DNA of 64,000 bases from Bhargavaea ullalensis. Its GTDB lineage: Bacteria; Bacillota; Bacilli; Bacillales_A; Planococcaceae. The DNA is taken from the NCBI RefSeq assembly GCF_040545425.1, contig NZ_JBEPLW010000013.1; one strand, written 5' to 3'. Positions 8,335 to 16,277 of the stretch are shown here, in pieces; the stretch's first letter is position 1; each line of letters starts with the position of its first letter. The position numbers and the translations under genes are program-made. The notes below the pieces were generated by a model, which searched no databases, was not told the DNA's origin, and saw only the letters and a program-made list of their open reading frames with translations.

Positions 8335-9157
8335 GGGGCTGAATGCGCTTTTCCCCGGAGAGTCGCTGAAGCAGACCGAGAATGTGGAACAGCTGGACCT
8401 GAAACTTCTGAAGCCCAATCCGTTCCAGCCGAGGAAAGTGTTCGATGAAGAAAGCCTCGCTGAGTTGACGGAATCCATCCGCGAACATGGAGTTCTCCAG
8501 CCGATCATTGTCCGGAAAAAAGGAAAGAAGTTTGAAATCGTTGTCGGAGAACGCCGCTACCGGGCTTCCGGACAAGCCGGCCTTGACATGATACCGGCAG
8601 TGGTCCGGGAAATGACCGACCAGCAAATGATGGAGCTTGCGATCCTTGAAAACCTGCAGCGGGAAGATCTGTCGCCGATCGAAGAAGCCGAAGCCTACCG
8701 CCAGCTCATGGAGAACCTCGGCCTCACGCAGGAACAACTCGCTTTTCGGCTCGGCAAAAGCCGTCCCCACATCGCCAACCATATCCGGCTTCTTGCCTTG
8801 CCGGATGAGGTGAGGGCAATGCTGTCGGACGGCAGGCTGTCGATGGGCCACGGGCGGACGCTGCTCGGCCTCAAGCACAAGGCCCAGATTTTGCCCCTTG
8901 CACAGAAAACGGTCAATGACGGTCTTAACGTACGCCAGCTTGAGGCGCTCGTCCAGCGCATGAATGAAGATGTTCCACGTGAAACAAAAAAAGAAAAGAA
9001 AGATATCTTCATTGCGGAGAAGGAATCGGAACTTCGGGACTTTTTCGGGACGAGCGTCACCATCCGGAAGTCAAAGAACCGCGGGAAGATCGAAATCGAG
9101 TTTTTCTCTGAAGAAGATCTGGAACGCATTCTCGAACTTCTCGATCAACAGGATTAA
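8315..9157 (+). CDS. parB: Chromosome-partitioning protein ParB (Spo0J)
   Basis: CTP-dependent DNA clamp that loads at parS and recruits SMC. Starts MAKGLGKGLNALFP, the conserved ParA-stimulating N terminus. CTPase motifs GERRYRAS and ENLQREDLSPIEEA (about residues 75-125) and the HTH FRLGKSRPHIANHIRLLALP are intact. 280 residues, as in B. subtilis. A perfect parS lies within its own coding sequence at 8971-8986, encoding DVPRET, the same arrangement as spo0J of B. subtilis. Confidence 0.97.
   Translation: MAKGLGKGLNALFPGESLKQTENVEQLDLKLLKPNPFQPRKVFDEESLAELTESIREHGVLQPIIVRKKGKKFEIVVGERRYRASGQAGLDMIPAVVREMTDQQMMELAILENLQREDLSPIEEAEAYRQLMENLGLTQEQLAFRLGKSRPHIANHIRLLALPDEVRAMLSDGRLSMGHGRTLLGLKHKAQILPLAQKTVNDGLNVRQLEALVQRMNEDVPRETKKEKKDIFIAEKESELRDFFGTSVTIRKSKNRGKIEIEFFSEEDLERILELLDQQD
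8971..8986. promoter_or_regulatory. Intragenic parS site in parB
   Basis: TGTTCCACGTGAAACA matches the 16-bp parS consensus exactly and lies in the linker-coding part of parB. Confidence 0.96.
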
Positions 9158-9163
9158 CATCCG

Positions 9164-9204
9164 CCTGCCCTTTTTCCCCGAGAGGAAGGGCGGGTCTATT
9201 TTTT
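9164..9204 (+). terminator. Terminator after parB
   Basis: CCTGCCCTT (9164-9172) pairs with AAGGGCGGG (9186-9194), followed by TCTATTTTTTG. The T-run merges into the leader of the DUF554 gene. Confidence 0.7.
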
Positions 9205-9223
9205 GACAGAACGGGGGATTCCC

Positions 9224-9961
9224 ATGGTCCTGTACGGGACACTCATCAACGTGGCACTTATCATCATCGGTTCGATCATTGGGAGATTCCTCGGCAACAT
9301 ACCCAACCGTGTGAAAGAGACGGTTACATACGCCATTGCACTGGCAGTTGTGGCGATCGGCGTCCAAATGAGCTTCGCCACTTCACAGATCATCATGGTC
9401 ATCATTTCCATCGTCCTTGGCGCCGCGCTCGGAGAATGGCTGGACCTGGACGGCCAGCTGAACCGGCTCGGCGCCTGGATGGAATCAAAGGCCGGCAAGA
9501 GCACGCGGGACAGCAACCGCAACAGCATTGCCCAGGGATTCATCACTGCAACCCTGATCTTTGTCATCGGTTCAATGTCGATCATCGGCGCCATCGACAG
9601 CGGGTTGCGGAATGACCACGATGTCTTGATCGCCAAAGGGATCATTGACGGGTTCACTGCGCTGATCCTCAGTTCGACGCTCGGCATCGGCGTGATCCTG
9701 GCCGCGGTTCCGGTGTTGCTCTACCAGGGGGCGATCACACTTTTGTCCACTCAGATCAGTGCGTTCATCCCGGATGACATGCTTCAGTTCTTCATCCGTG
9801 AAATGACGGCGACCGGCGGCTTGATGATCATTGCCATCGGCCTCAACCTGATCGGCCTGACGAAAATCCGGGTGGCCAATCTGATTCCCGGCATTCTAGT
9901 CGTGGCCGTCGTAACCGGCGTTCTGTACGGCTTTGGATTCATGCCGGTGCCAGGCGAGTAA
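9224..9961 (+). CDS. DUF554 family membrane protein
   Basis: Integral membrane protein of the DUF554 (YdfK/YqgA) family; function unknown. About six or seven hydrophobic segments, the first starting at residue 3 (VLYGTLINVALIIIGSIIG) and the last ending just before the C terminus (IPGILVVAVVTGVLYGFG). 245 residues. ATG 9224 is supported by ACGGGGGA six bases upstream. Its last 66 bp overlap the convergent yyaC gene. Confidence 0.88.
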   Translation: MVLYGTLINVALIIIGSIIGRFLGNIPNRVKETVTYAIALAVVAIGVQMSFATSQIIMVIISIVLGAALGEWLDLDGQLNRLGAWMESKAGKSTRDSNRNSIAQGFITATLIFVIGSMSIIGAIDSGLRNDHDVLIAKGIIDGFTALILSSTLGIGVILAAVPVLLYQGAITLLSTQISAFIPDDMLQFFIREMTATGGLMIIAIGLNLIGLTKIRVANLIPGILVVAVVTGVLYGFGFMPVPGE

Positions 9962-10486
9962 AATGGCCCGGGCGGTAAGCCGGCTCATCATGAAGGGCAG
10001 GTGAAGCCGGGTGTTGCGCAGGGCCTCATGGCCGTCGCCGAGCGCGGCATTCACCACGCCTTTGATGGACACATCGCCGACGGGCGGCAGGGTTTTGCCG
10101 ACTGCACGCCCCGGCATGAGGGGCCGGTCTTCCAAGATGATCTGTCCGATATGGGCAGTCTTGCCGAGACAGGCGTCCACGGCCACCGTGAAGACCGGTT
10201 CTTCGTCCGCCGCAGCGCTCAGCGTTCTTTCGAGGTTCAGCGCGTGCAGCGGCTGCTCAAGCGTCCCGATGAGCGGAAATGGAAAGCCGGCCTGTTCCCC
10301 GAGTGCCGTGCCGGTCAGCGGTCCGTACGAGTCACCCGTTGACCGGTCGGTGCCGATGCAGACAAACCGGACGGGCTGCTTGCCGAACGGCACATGACGG
10401 AGAAGTGCGCTGGACAGTCGCCATGCGCAGCCCGGTTCCGAGTAATGGAAACGTTCCTGAACGGATAAAGCCGTGATGGTCGTCAT
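9896..10486 (-). CDS. yyaC: YyaC, DUF1256 putative protease/hydrolase
   Basis: 196 residues of the YyaC/DUF1256 family, related to the spore GPR-type protease fold and usually linked to sporulating Firmicutes; its substrate is not established. Key family stretches are CIGTDRSTGDSYGPLTGT (about residues 36-53) and VAVDACLG. Start ATG at 10486 follows GGAGGA on the minus strand with a rather long 12-base spacing. The gene is in its B. subtilis-like place near parB but opposes the surrounding strand, and its 3' end overlaps the DUF554 gene by 66 bp. Confidence 0.88.
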   Translation of the reverse strand: MTTITALSVQERFHYSEPGCAWRLSSALLRHVPFGKQPVRFVCIGTDRSTGDSYGPLTGTALGEQAGFPFPLIGTLEQPLHALNLERTLSAAADEEPVFTVAVDACLGKTAHIGQIILEDRPLMPGRAVGKTLPPVGDVSIKGVVNAALGDGHEALRNTRLHLPFMMSRLTARAILLAWHRHESKAVQNAGYDGHD

Positions 10487-10576
10487 CGTATTCTCATTTC
10501 CTCCATGTGTGTTTTTGGAAGTATACGCAAAAAGATGAGACGATATACGAGATTTAAGCAAGGGAGGTAGAATAAG

Positions 10577-11533
10577 ATGACTCAGCCGAAAATGCCGGAA
10601 GTCCCGGAAGTCCCAGATGTGCCGGTCAAAGATGAAATCAACGAAGATCTTAAACAATCATTTGACATGATCAGTTCACTGAAGGATATGCTCTTGAATG
10701 AGGATACGTGGATCCGTCTCGGCTTCATCGCGGTGAAGATCCTGGTCATCGTTTTGCTGGCGGCGCTTTTTGTAAGGATCGGCAAGTCGGTCATTCGGCG
10801 CGCATTCAGCATCAAGCTGAAAGGTCCGATCCGCACCTCCGAACGCCGGGAACGGACGCTCATCAAGCTTTTGGAGAACGTCCTCGCCTACGTGGTCTAC
10901 TTTTCTGCGATCATGGCAATCCTGTCCATCTTCAAGATCAACGTCGCGGGCCTGCTCGCCGGTGCCGGCGTGCTCGGTCTTGCCGTCGGTTTCGGCGCAC
11001 AGAGCCTCGTGAAGGACATCATCACCGGGTTCTTCGTCATTTTTGAAGACCAGTTTTCGGTCGGTGACTACGTGAAGATTGGGGAAGCCGTCGGAACGGT
11101 CGAGGAAATCGGCCTGCGCACGACGAAGATCAAGACGTATACGGGCGAACTGTATATCATCCCGAACGGGTCGATCACCGAAGTGGTGAATTCGTCGATC
11201 TACAACTCCACTGCGGTCATTGACATCAGCATCGCGCGGGAGACGAATCTTCAGGAGACCGAATCGCTCATCCGATCCTTCCTGGCCGGCATCACGGGGA
11301 AAGAGGACTATCCTGAAATCCTCTCACCGCCCGATCTGCTCGGAGTCCAGAGCCTGGAGGCGCATGAAGTCATTTTGCGGATCACCGCGGAAACGGCACC
11401 GATGATGCAGTATGCGGTCGAACGCCGGCTGCGGAAAGACCTGAAAAAGTTCCTGGAAGACAATCATATTGAAAGCGCCTATCCGAAAATGGTCATGGTG
11501 GATAAAAACGGCTCAAAGAACGAAGGCAAATGA
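10577..11533 (+). CDS. Small-conductance mechanosensitive channel, MscS family
   Basis: Emergency osmolyte-release channel in the cytoplasmic membrane. A charged N-terminal segment containing PEVPEVPDVPV precedes a first helix (about residues 52-75). Two more helices follow, including the pore-lining Gly/Ala-rich VAGLLAGAGVLGLAVGFGAQ, and then the beta domain with TTKIKTYTGELYIIPNGSI. 318 residues, similar to B. subtilis YkuT. A GGGAGGTAG ribosome site precedes ATG 10577. DUF951 and ychF follow, a common Bacillales order. Confidence 0.93.
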   Translation: MTQPKMPEVPEVPDVPVKDEINEDLKQSFDMISSLKDMLLNEDTWIRLGFIAVKILVIVLLAALFVRIGKSVIRRAFSIKLKGPIRTSERRERTLIKLLENVLAYVVYFSAIMAILSIFKINVAGLLAGAGVLGLAVGFGAQSLVKDIITGFFVIFEDQFSVGDYVKIGEAVGTVEEIGLRTTKIKTYTGELYIIPNGSITEVVNSSIYNSTAVIDISIARETNLQETESLIRSFLAGITGKEDYPEILSPPDLLGVQSLEAHEVILRITAETAPMMQYAVERRLRKDLKKFLEDNHIESAYPKMVMVDKNGSKNEGK

Positions 11534-11570
11534 AGACGGGCCGTCAGCCTGCATCCGGAGGTGAGTGAGT

Positions 11571-11774
11571 ATGGAGAGCAAACAATATGGCATCGGCGAT
11601 GTCGTGGAAATGAAAAAACAGCACCCGTGCGGAACGAATGCCTGGAAAGTCATCCGGTTGGGTGCAGACATCCGGATCAAGTGCACGGGATGCGGGCACA
11701 GCGTCCTCATCCCGAGGCGGGAATTCGAAAAGAAAATGAAGCGTGTTCTCGAACGGGCGGATGCAGGCGAATAA
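11571..11774 (+). CDS. DUF951 small protein
   Basis: 67 residues; widely conserved in Firmicutes next to ychF and mscS, function unknown. Contains GDVVEMKKQHPCGTNAW and CTGCGHSVLIPRREFEKK; the three cysteines (HPCG, CTGC) could bind a metal, which is inference. ATG 11571 has GGAGGTG at 7 bases; the in-frame GTG at 11565 is too close to that site. Confidence 0.92.
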   Translation: MESKQYGIGDVVEMKKQHPCGTNAWKVIRLGADIRIKCTGCGHSVLIPRREFEKKMKRVLERADAGE

Positions 11775-11804
11775 TGGACAGGGCAGCCCTTTGTTTCCTA
11801 TAAT
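11775..11804 (+). promoter_or_regulatory. Promoter for ychF
   Basis: TGGACA (11775-11780), 18-base spacer, perfect TATAAT (11799-11804). It starts right after the DUF951 stop. The leader carries the 14-mer AAAGGTTGTGGAAA twice (11807-11820 and 11865-11878). Confidence 0.7.
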
Positions 11805-11881
11805 GAAAAGGTTGTGGAAACTGTCTTTGAACGGGGACTCCCCCGAATTGATTTGCATAGATCGAAAGGTTGTGGAAAACC

Positions 11882-12982
11882 ATGGCATTAACTGCCGGAA
11901 TCGTCGGACTCCCGAACGTCGGGAAATCGACTCTGTTCAACGCCATCACGAAATCCGGGGCCGAAGCGGCAAACTATCCGTTCTGCACAATCGACCCGAA
12001 CGTCGGAATCGTCGAAGTGCCCGATGAGCGGCTCCAGAAGCTGACTGAGCTCGTCAAGCCGAAAAAGACGGTGCCGACCGCCTTTGAGTTCACCGACATC
12101 GCCGGCATCGTCAAAGGTGCCAGCAAAGGCGAAGGCCTGGGCAATAAGTTTCTCTCGCATATCCGCGAAGTGGACGCCATCTGCCAGGTTGTGCGCTGCT
12201 TCTCCGACGAGAACATCACGCACGTGTCAGGCAAGGTGGATCCGATTGATGATATCGAAGTGATCAACCTGGAGCTTATCCTGGCCGACCTGGAAAGCGT
12301 CGACAAGCGGCTCACGCGCGTAACCAAGATGGTGAAGTCGAAGGACAAGGAAGCGATGGTCGAGGAACCGATCCTCGTCCGCCTCAAAGAAGCATTTGAG
12401 AACGAAAAGCCGGCCCGGTCGGTCGAATTCACCGACGACGAGCTGAAAGTCATCAAAGGGATGAACCTCCTGACGATCAAGCCGATGCTGTACGTCGCCA
12501 ACGTATCCGAAGATGAAATCTCCGATCCGTCCGACAATGAATATGTGCAGAAAGTGCGGGCGTACGCGGAGGAAGACGGCGCCGAAGTGATCGTCGTCTG
12601 TGCGAAGATCGAGGAAGAAATGGCCGAGCTCGATGACGAGGAAAAAGAAATGTTCCTCGAGGAGCTCGGCATCCGGGAAGCGGGGCTTGACCAGCTGATC
12701 CGGGCTTCCTACCGCCTGCTCGGCCTTGCCACTTATTTCACGGCCGGCGAAAAGGAAGTCCGTGCGTGGACGTTCCGAAAAGGGATGAAGGCGCCGCAGT
12801 GTGCAGGCGTCATCCACACCGACTTTGAGCGCGGGTTCATCCGTGCGGAGACGGTATCGTATGAGGACCTGCTGGAGGCCGGTTCGATGGCGGCCGCGAA
12901 AGAAGCGGGCAAAGTCCGCCTTGAAGGAAAGGAATACGTCGTGCAGGACGGCGACGTCATGCTGTTCCGCTTTAACGTCTAA
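11882..12982 (+). CDS. ychF: Redox-regulated ribosome-binding ATPase YchF
   Basis: Obg-family P-loop protein that prefers ATP and binds ribosomes. GLPNVGKSTLF is the P-loop; DIAGIVKGASKGEGLGN is G3; the TGS-like C-terminal domain contains GAFIPF-equivalent residues and ends VQDGDVMLFRFNV as in the family. 366 residues. ATG 11882 is preceded by AAAGG within a duplicated 14-mer. Own promoter and strong terminator suggest a single-gene unit. Confidence 0.96.
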   Translation: MALTAGIVGLPNVGKSTLFNAITKSGAEAANYPFCTIDPNVGIVEVPDERLQKLTELVKPKKTVPTAFEFTDIAGIVKGASKGEGLGNKFLSHIREVDAICQVVRCFSDENITHVSGKVDPIDDIEVINLELILADLESVDKRLTRVTKMVKSKDKEAMVEEPILVRLKEAFENEKPARSVEFTDDELKVIKGMNLLTIKPMLYVANVSEDEISDPSDNEYVQKVRAYAEEDGAEVIVVCAKIEEEMAELDDEEKEMFLEELGIREAGLDQLIRASYRLLGLATYFTAGEKEVRAWTFRKGMKAPQCAGVIHTDFERGFIRAETVSYEDLLEAGSMAAAKEAGKVRLEGKEYVVQDGDVMLFRFNV

Positions 12983-12989
12983 CCCATTC

Positions 12990-13028
12990 AAAAACGGCCC
13001 GGCGGTGATTTCCGCCGGGCCGTTTTTT
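12990..13028. terminator. Bidirectional terminator between ychF and DUF3267 gene
   Basis: Perfect 15-bp stem AAAACGGCCCGGCGG (12991-13005) with CCGCCGGGCCGTTTT (13012-13026), T-run on both strands. It serves the two convergent genes. Confidence 0.92.
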
Positions 13029-13031
13029 CGT

Positions 13032-13631
13032 TTATTCGCCGGGACAATCCGGCCTGAACGCATAGAGCTTCGGCTCTTCAGGGTCATCGCGGATGAGCCA
13101 GTCCCCGGGGAGATGCCGGAGTTCCCGGTCCATCGCCAGGTCCCCCGCCGCTCCCCCGATGAGCCAGGCGGACAGGAACAAGAGCAGGTAGCTGTCTGAC
13201 CAGAGTCCGATTGCGGCCGGCAGGAAGCCGGTCATCCAGAGCGGCAGCAGGAGCGCTTTGCGCATGCCGCTGTTATGGATCGGAATCTTCGTCGTGGCGT
13301 AGGCGATGCCCGCCTGCAGATTGAGGCCGAACGCCATTTCCCTGAACGGCACTTTGCCGAACAACCGGAAGCCGAGCAAGTGGAATGCCTCGTGGACGAC
13401 GATGAGAACGACGTAGCCGATGATGAACAAAAGCGTTCCGATGAGGATGCCTTTGATGGAAAAGGAGAACACAAATCCGCCGCCCCGGAACAGGCCGTGG
13501 AGCAGCGCATTGCCCAAAAAGAGAAAGACGGCCGACAGCAGCGTCAGCCAGAGGCTCTCCTTCGCCACTTTCATCATGTCCAGCTCCACCACCTTATCCG
13601 GCTGCCGGTCCTCCAACTGTGAAAAGTCCAT
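13032..13631 (-). CDS. DUF3267 putative zinc metalloprotease
   Basis: 199-residue membrane protein with about four helices. HEAFH (in LIVVHEAFHLLGF, about residue 83) matches the HEXXH zinc-metalloprotease motif of the DUF3267 family; a second conserved portion, LNLQAGIAYATTKIPI, resembles the region supplying the third ligand in related M50-like proteins. Substrate unknown. AGGAAGAA precedes the ATG. It opposes the surrounding genes. Confidence 0.82.
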   Translation of the reverse strand: MDFSQLEDRQPDKVVELDMMKVAKESLWLTLLSAVFLFLGNALLHGLFRGGGFVFSFSIKGILIGTLLFIIGYVVLIVVHEAFHLLGFRLFGKVPFREMAFGLNLQAGIAYATTKIPIHNSGMRKALLLPLWMTGFLPAAIGLWSDSYLLLFLSAWLIGGAAGDLAMDRELRHLPGDWLIRDDPEEPKLYAFRPDCPGE

Positions 13632-13741
13632 GAATGTTCTTCCTCTTTTCTGGAAAGTATAACTATGAAACTTAAATTCCCTTTGTTTGAATCATACCCC
13701 ACAGAACCGCCCCCGACCACCTTCAATCCCCGCCGGAAGTG

Positions 13742-13755
13742 GTTTCCCGGGAAAT
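13742..13755. promoter_or_regulatory. Noc-binding-site-like palindrome
   Basis: GTTTCCCGGGAAAT matches the B. subtilis Noc box ATTTCCCGGGAAAT at 13 of 14 positions. It is intergenic, and noc lies 6 kb away. Confidence 0.65.
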
Positions 13756-13892
13756 CTTTTCCGCCTTGAAGGGAAGTGCTCTTCCTCAACCGGGTGAACG
13801 GAGGGCAGGGGTGGGAATCCTGCGGCAAGCCGAATTCCGGGGCTAAAATCGGCGGTTCATCAAAAACGGCCATTCTCTTGCTTGATTCCCGG

Positions 13893-13921
13893 TTGAAATC
13901 AGACAAGCCCTGTGGTAGAAT
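13893..13921 (+). promoter_or_regulatory. Promoter of rpsF-ssb-rpsR
   Basis: TTGAAA (13893-13898), 17-base spacer, TAGAAT (13916-13921). Confidence 0.72.
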
Positions 13922-14000
13922 AAACCGATGTGAGTAAGTATTGATTATTTTACTCCTTGCCCGCCGCAAGCGCGCCGGGCCATACGTCCACAAGGAGGTG
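13922..14000 (+). promoter_or_regulatory. rpsF leader, possible S6:S18 autoregulatory RNA
   Basis: The 80-nt leader can fold: GAGTAA (about 13932) with TTACTC, and GCCCG...CGGGC enclosing CCGCAAGCGCGC. A leader bound by S6:S18, with a conserved CCG element, is known for rpsF operons in several bacteria. The match here is by position and a CCG-containing loop only. Confidence 0.35.
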
Positions 14001-14008
14001 ACATCTTG

Positions 14009-14296
14009 ATGAATAAGTACGAAATCATGTACATTATCCAGCCGAAAATCGAAGACGAGGCGAAAAAAGCGCTTGTTGAGCGTTTTGACGGAATCCTCAC
14101 TTCGAACGGCGCGGAGATCATCGAGTCGAAGGAATGGGGCAAGCGCCGTCTCGCTTACGAGATCAACGACTTCCGTGAAGGGATCTACCAGATCGTCAAA
14201 CTTCATGCCCCAGCCGAAGCGATCGATGAGTTCACGCGTCTCTCGAACATCAACGAAGATATCATCCGTCACATCGCGATCCGCGAAGAAGACTGA
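14009..14296 (+). CDS. rpsF: 30S ribosomal protein S6
   Basis: 95 residues, full length, beginning MNKYEIMYIIQPKIEDEAKK; binds S18 on the 30S platform. AAGGAGGTG lies 8 bases before ATG 14009, so the TTG at 14006 is rejected. First gene of rpsF-ssb-rpsR. Confidence 0.98.
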   Translation: MNKYEIMYIIQPKIEDEAKKALVERFDGILTSNGAEIIESKEWGKRRLAYEINDFREGIYQIVKLHAPAEAIDEFTRLSNINEDIIRHIAIREED

Positions 14297-14343
14297 TGAA
14301 TTGACGAAATACGCCAGACCATCACAAAGGGGGTTGTTTTCTG

Positions 14344-14874
14344 ATGATCAACCGTGTTGTTCTTGTCGGAAGATTAACGAAGGATCCTGAATTGAAGTAC
14401 ACCCAGTCGGGCATTGCCATGACACGCTTCACTCTGGCCGTGAACCGGACGTTCACGAACCAGCGCGGGGAACGGGAAGCGGACTTCATCAATGTGGTGA
14501 CCTGGAGGAAACAGGCCGAGAACGTCGCCAACTTCCTCCGCAAGGGCAGCCTTGCCGGCGTGGACGGCCGCATCGAGACGAGCAGTTTCGACGGCCAGGA
14601 CGGGAAGCGCGTCTTCATGACGGAAGTCGTGGCGGACAGCGTCCAGTTCCTTGAACCGCGCGGCGCAAATGCAGACCGCCAGCAGGGCGCACCTGCTCCT
14701 TCCTACGGAAACCAGCAGAGCGCGCCGTCCTACGGAAATCAGCAGAGCCAGAACCAGCAGCCGTATTATCAGGGGCAATCCCCGAGTCAAAATAACTATA
14801 CCCGCACAGACGAGGATCCGTTCACACCAGGCGGCGGACCGATCGAAGTATCGGACGACGACCTGCCGTTCTGA
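14344..14874 (+). CDS. ssb: Single-stranded DNA-binding protein
   Basis: OB-fold domain (residues 1-105, MINRVVLVGRLTKDPELKYT) followed by a Gln/Ser/Asn-rich flexible linker containing a duplicated APSYGNQQS, and the acidic partner-binding tip DDDLPF. 176 residues, similar to B. subtilis SsbA. Sits between rpsF and rpsR, so it is co-transcribed with them, in the standard Firmicutes order. Confidence 0.97.
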   Translation: MINRVVLVGRLTKDPELKYTQSGIAMTRFTLAVNRTFTNQRGEREADFINVVTWRKQAENVANFLRKGSLAGVDGRIETSSFDGQDGKRVFMTEVVADSVQFLEPRGANADRQQGAPAPSYGNQQSAPSYGNQQSQNQQPYYQGQSPSQNNYTRTDEDPFTPGGGPIEVSDDDLPF

Positions 14875-14919
14875 TCCCGGCGCGTATAGCCCAACCAACA
14901 GGAAAAGGAGGCGAAACGC

Positions 14920-15153
14920 ATGGCACCACGTCGTGGACGCAGACGCCGCAAAGTCTGCTACTTTACTTCCAATAACATCACGCACATCGACTACAAAGAT
15001 GTCGATCTGCTTAAAAAGTTCATCTCCGAGCGCGGGAAAATTCTCCCTCGCCGTGTGACGGGGACAAGCGCAAAATGGCAGCGTAAACTTACAGTTGCAA
15101 TCAAACGCGCCCGGATCATGGGTCTTCTCCCATTCACTTCGGAAGAACGGTAA
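14920..15153 (+). CDS. rpsR: 30S ribosomal protein S18
   Basis: 77 residues, MAPRRGRRRRKVCYF..., with the S18 core RRVTGTSAKWQRKLTVAIKR. A single cysteine (KVCYF) means this is not the four-cysteine zinc form. Strong AAAAGGAGG site. Last gene before the terminator. Confidence 0.98.
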   Translation: MAPRRGRRRRKVCYFTSNNITHIDYKDVDLLKKFISERGKILPRRVTGTSAKWQRKLTVAIKRARIMGLLPFTSEER

Positions 15154-15160
15154 TTCATCG

Positions 15161-15198
15161 AGGAAGCCCCGGACGCTCCGGGGCTTCCTTTTTATTTT
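15161..15198 (+). terminator. Terminator of rpsF-ssb-rpsR
   Basis: AGGAAGCCCCGG (15161-15172) pairs perfectly with CCGGGGCTTCCT (15178-15189), then TTTTATTTT. Confidence 0.93.
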
Positions 15199-15238
15199 CG
15201 GGACGGGATCCGCATGGGCTGCGGATGGCCGTCCCTTT

Positions 15239-15267
15239 TTGGTCCATCCCTTGAAACATGGTACAAT
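15239..15267 (+). promoter_or_regulatory. Promoter for yybS-gdpP
   Basis: TTGGTC (15239-15244), 17-base spacer, TACAAT (15262-15267), 57 bp before the yybS start. Confidence 0.5.
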
Positions 15268-15324
15268 GATAGGAAGATTCCATTGCTGGATCAATGGGAA
15301 TCCAATATTGAAAGAAGGCTGACA

Positions 15325-16266
15325 ATGGGCAACGATCAAGCGAGAAGGCTGACCTTCGGTGCCATGATGGCCGCCCTGTTCGCCCTGCTGACGGCACTCA
15401 CCTATTATGTGCCGGTCATCGGCGTATTCACGGTATTGGCCATCCCGCTCCCGCTTGCCCTTTACGGGGCGAGATACAGCCGCGGTCCGTCACTGACGGT
15501 CTCGGTTGCGGGGGTCGTCCTCTCATTCCTCATCGCCGGGCCGGGCGGGCTCCTGCTCGCCCTCCTCAACGCACCGATCGGCTTCATCATCGGAGACGGC
15601 GTGCGGACCGGCAAAACAAAACTTTACATCTTCATGGCTTCGGGGCTGGCCGTCCTTCTCATGGGCGTCCTGCAGTATGCGGCAGCCGCCGCCCTCCTGA
15701 ACATCAATATCATCTCGGAACTGACCGATTCGCTCCGTGCCTACTATGAACAGACGGGCGAACTGATGAAAAGGTTCGACATGCTTCCCGATGATTATGA
15801 CCAGATCGTCAACCAGATGATCCTCATGGTCCAGACGCTCATGCCGTCGATGTTCATCATGGTCTCCTACCTGACGGCGTTCATCACCTTGTCGATCATC
15901 CTTCCGCTGATGAGGAAGCTCGGCACGGACGTTCCGAAGTTCGGGAAATTCCGCAACATGAAGCTCCCGGTCGTTCTGCTCTTCTACTACGCAATCATCC
16001 TGATCGCCTCCCTTCTGGCTTCGCCGGAAGCGGGATCGACGGGCCACCTGATCATCGGCAATGCGATGCTCATCCTGAGGGTGCTGTTCTTCATGCAGGG
16101 TCTGGCGCTCCTGGCGTTCGCGGTGCATGCGACCGGCTATCCGAAATGGGTGCTCGTGATTGCGGTGCTGTTCTCGGTCCCGCTCTCGGCAATCGTCGTC
16201 CTGCTCGGGATACTCGATACCGGATTCAATATCAGGGGGTTCATCACGGGAAGCAAAGGAAAGTGA
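15325..16266 (+). CDS. yybS: YybS, DUF2232 membrane protein
   Basis: 313-residue polytopic protein with about eight hydrophobic segments, beginning LTFGAMMAALFALLTALTYY. Function unknown, but the gene conservatively precedes gdpP in Firmicutes. ATG 15325 follows a GAAGG site; the upstream in-frame GTG/ATG at 15214 lies before the predicted promoter -10 and is rejected. gdpP starts 11 bp after the stop. Confidence 0.9.
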   Translation: MGNDQARRLTFGAMMAALFALLTALTYYVPVIGVFTVLAIPLPLALYGARYSRGPSLTVSVAGVVLSFLIAGPGGLLLALLNAPIGFIIGDGVRTGKTKLYIFMASGLAVLLMGVLQYAAAAALLNINIISELTDSLRAYYEQTGELMKRFDMLPDDYDQIVNQMILMVQTLMPSMFIMVSYLTAFITLSIILPLMRKLGTDVPKFGKFRNMKLPVVLLFYYAIILIASLLASPEAGSTGHLIIGNAMLILRVLFFMQGLALLAFAVHATGYPKWVLVIAVLFSVPLSAIVVLLGILDTGFNIRGFITGSKGK

Positions 16267-16277
16267 GTGGCTGACGA

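Larger units (their letters stand above)
13632..14008. other. Intergenic region before rpsF
   Basis: No gene seen. From left to right: the 5' flank of the minus-strand DUF3267 gene, a Noc-box-like palindrome (13742-13755), the rpsF promoter (13893-13921) and the rpsF leader (13922-14008). Confidence 0.6.
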
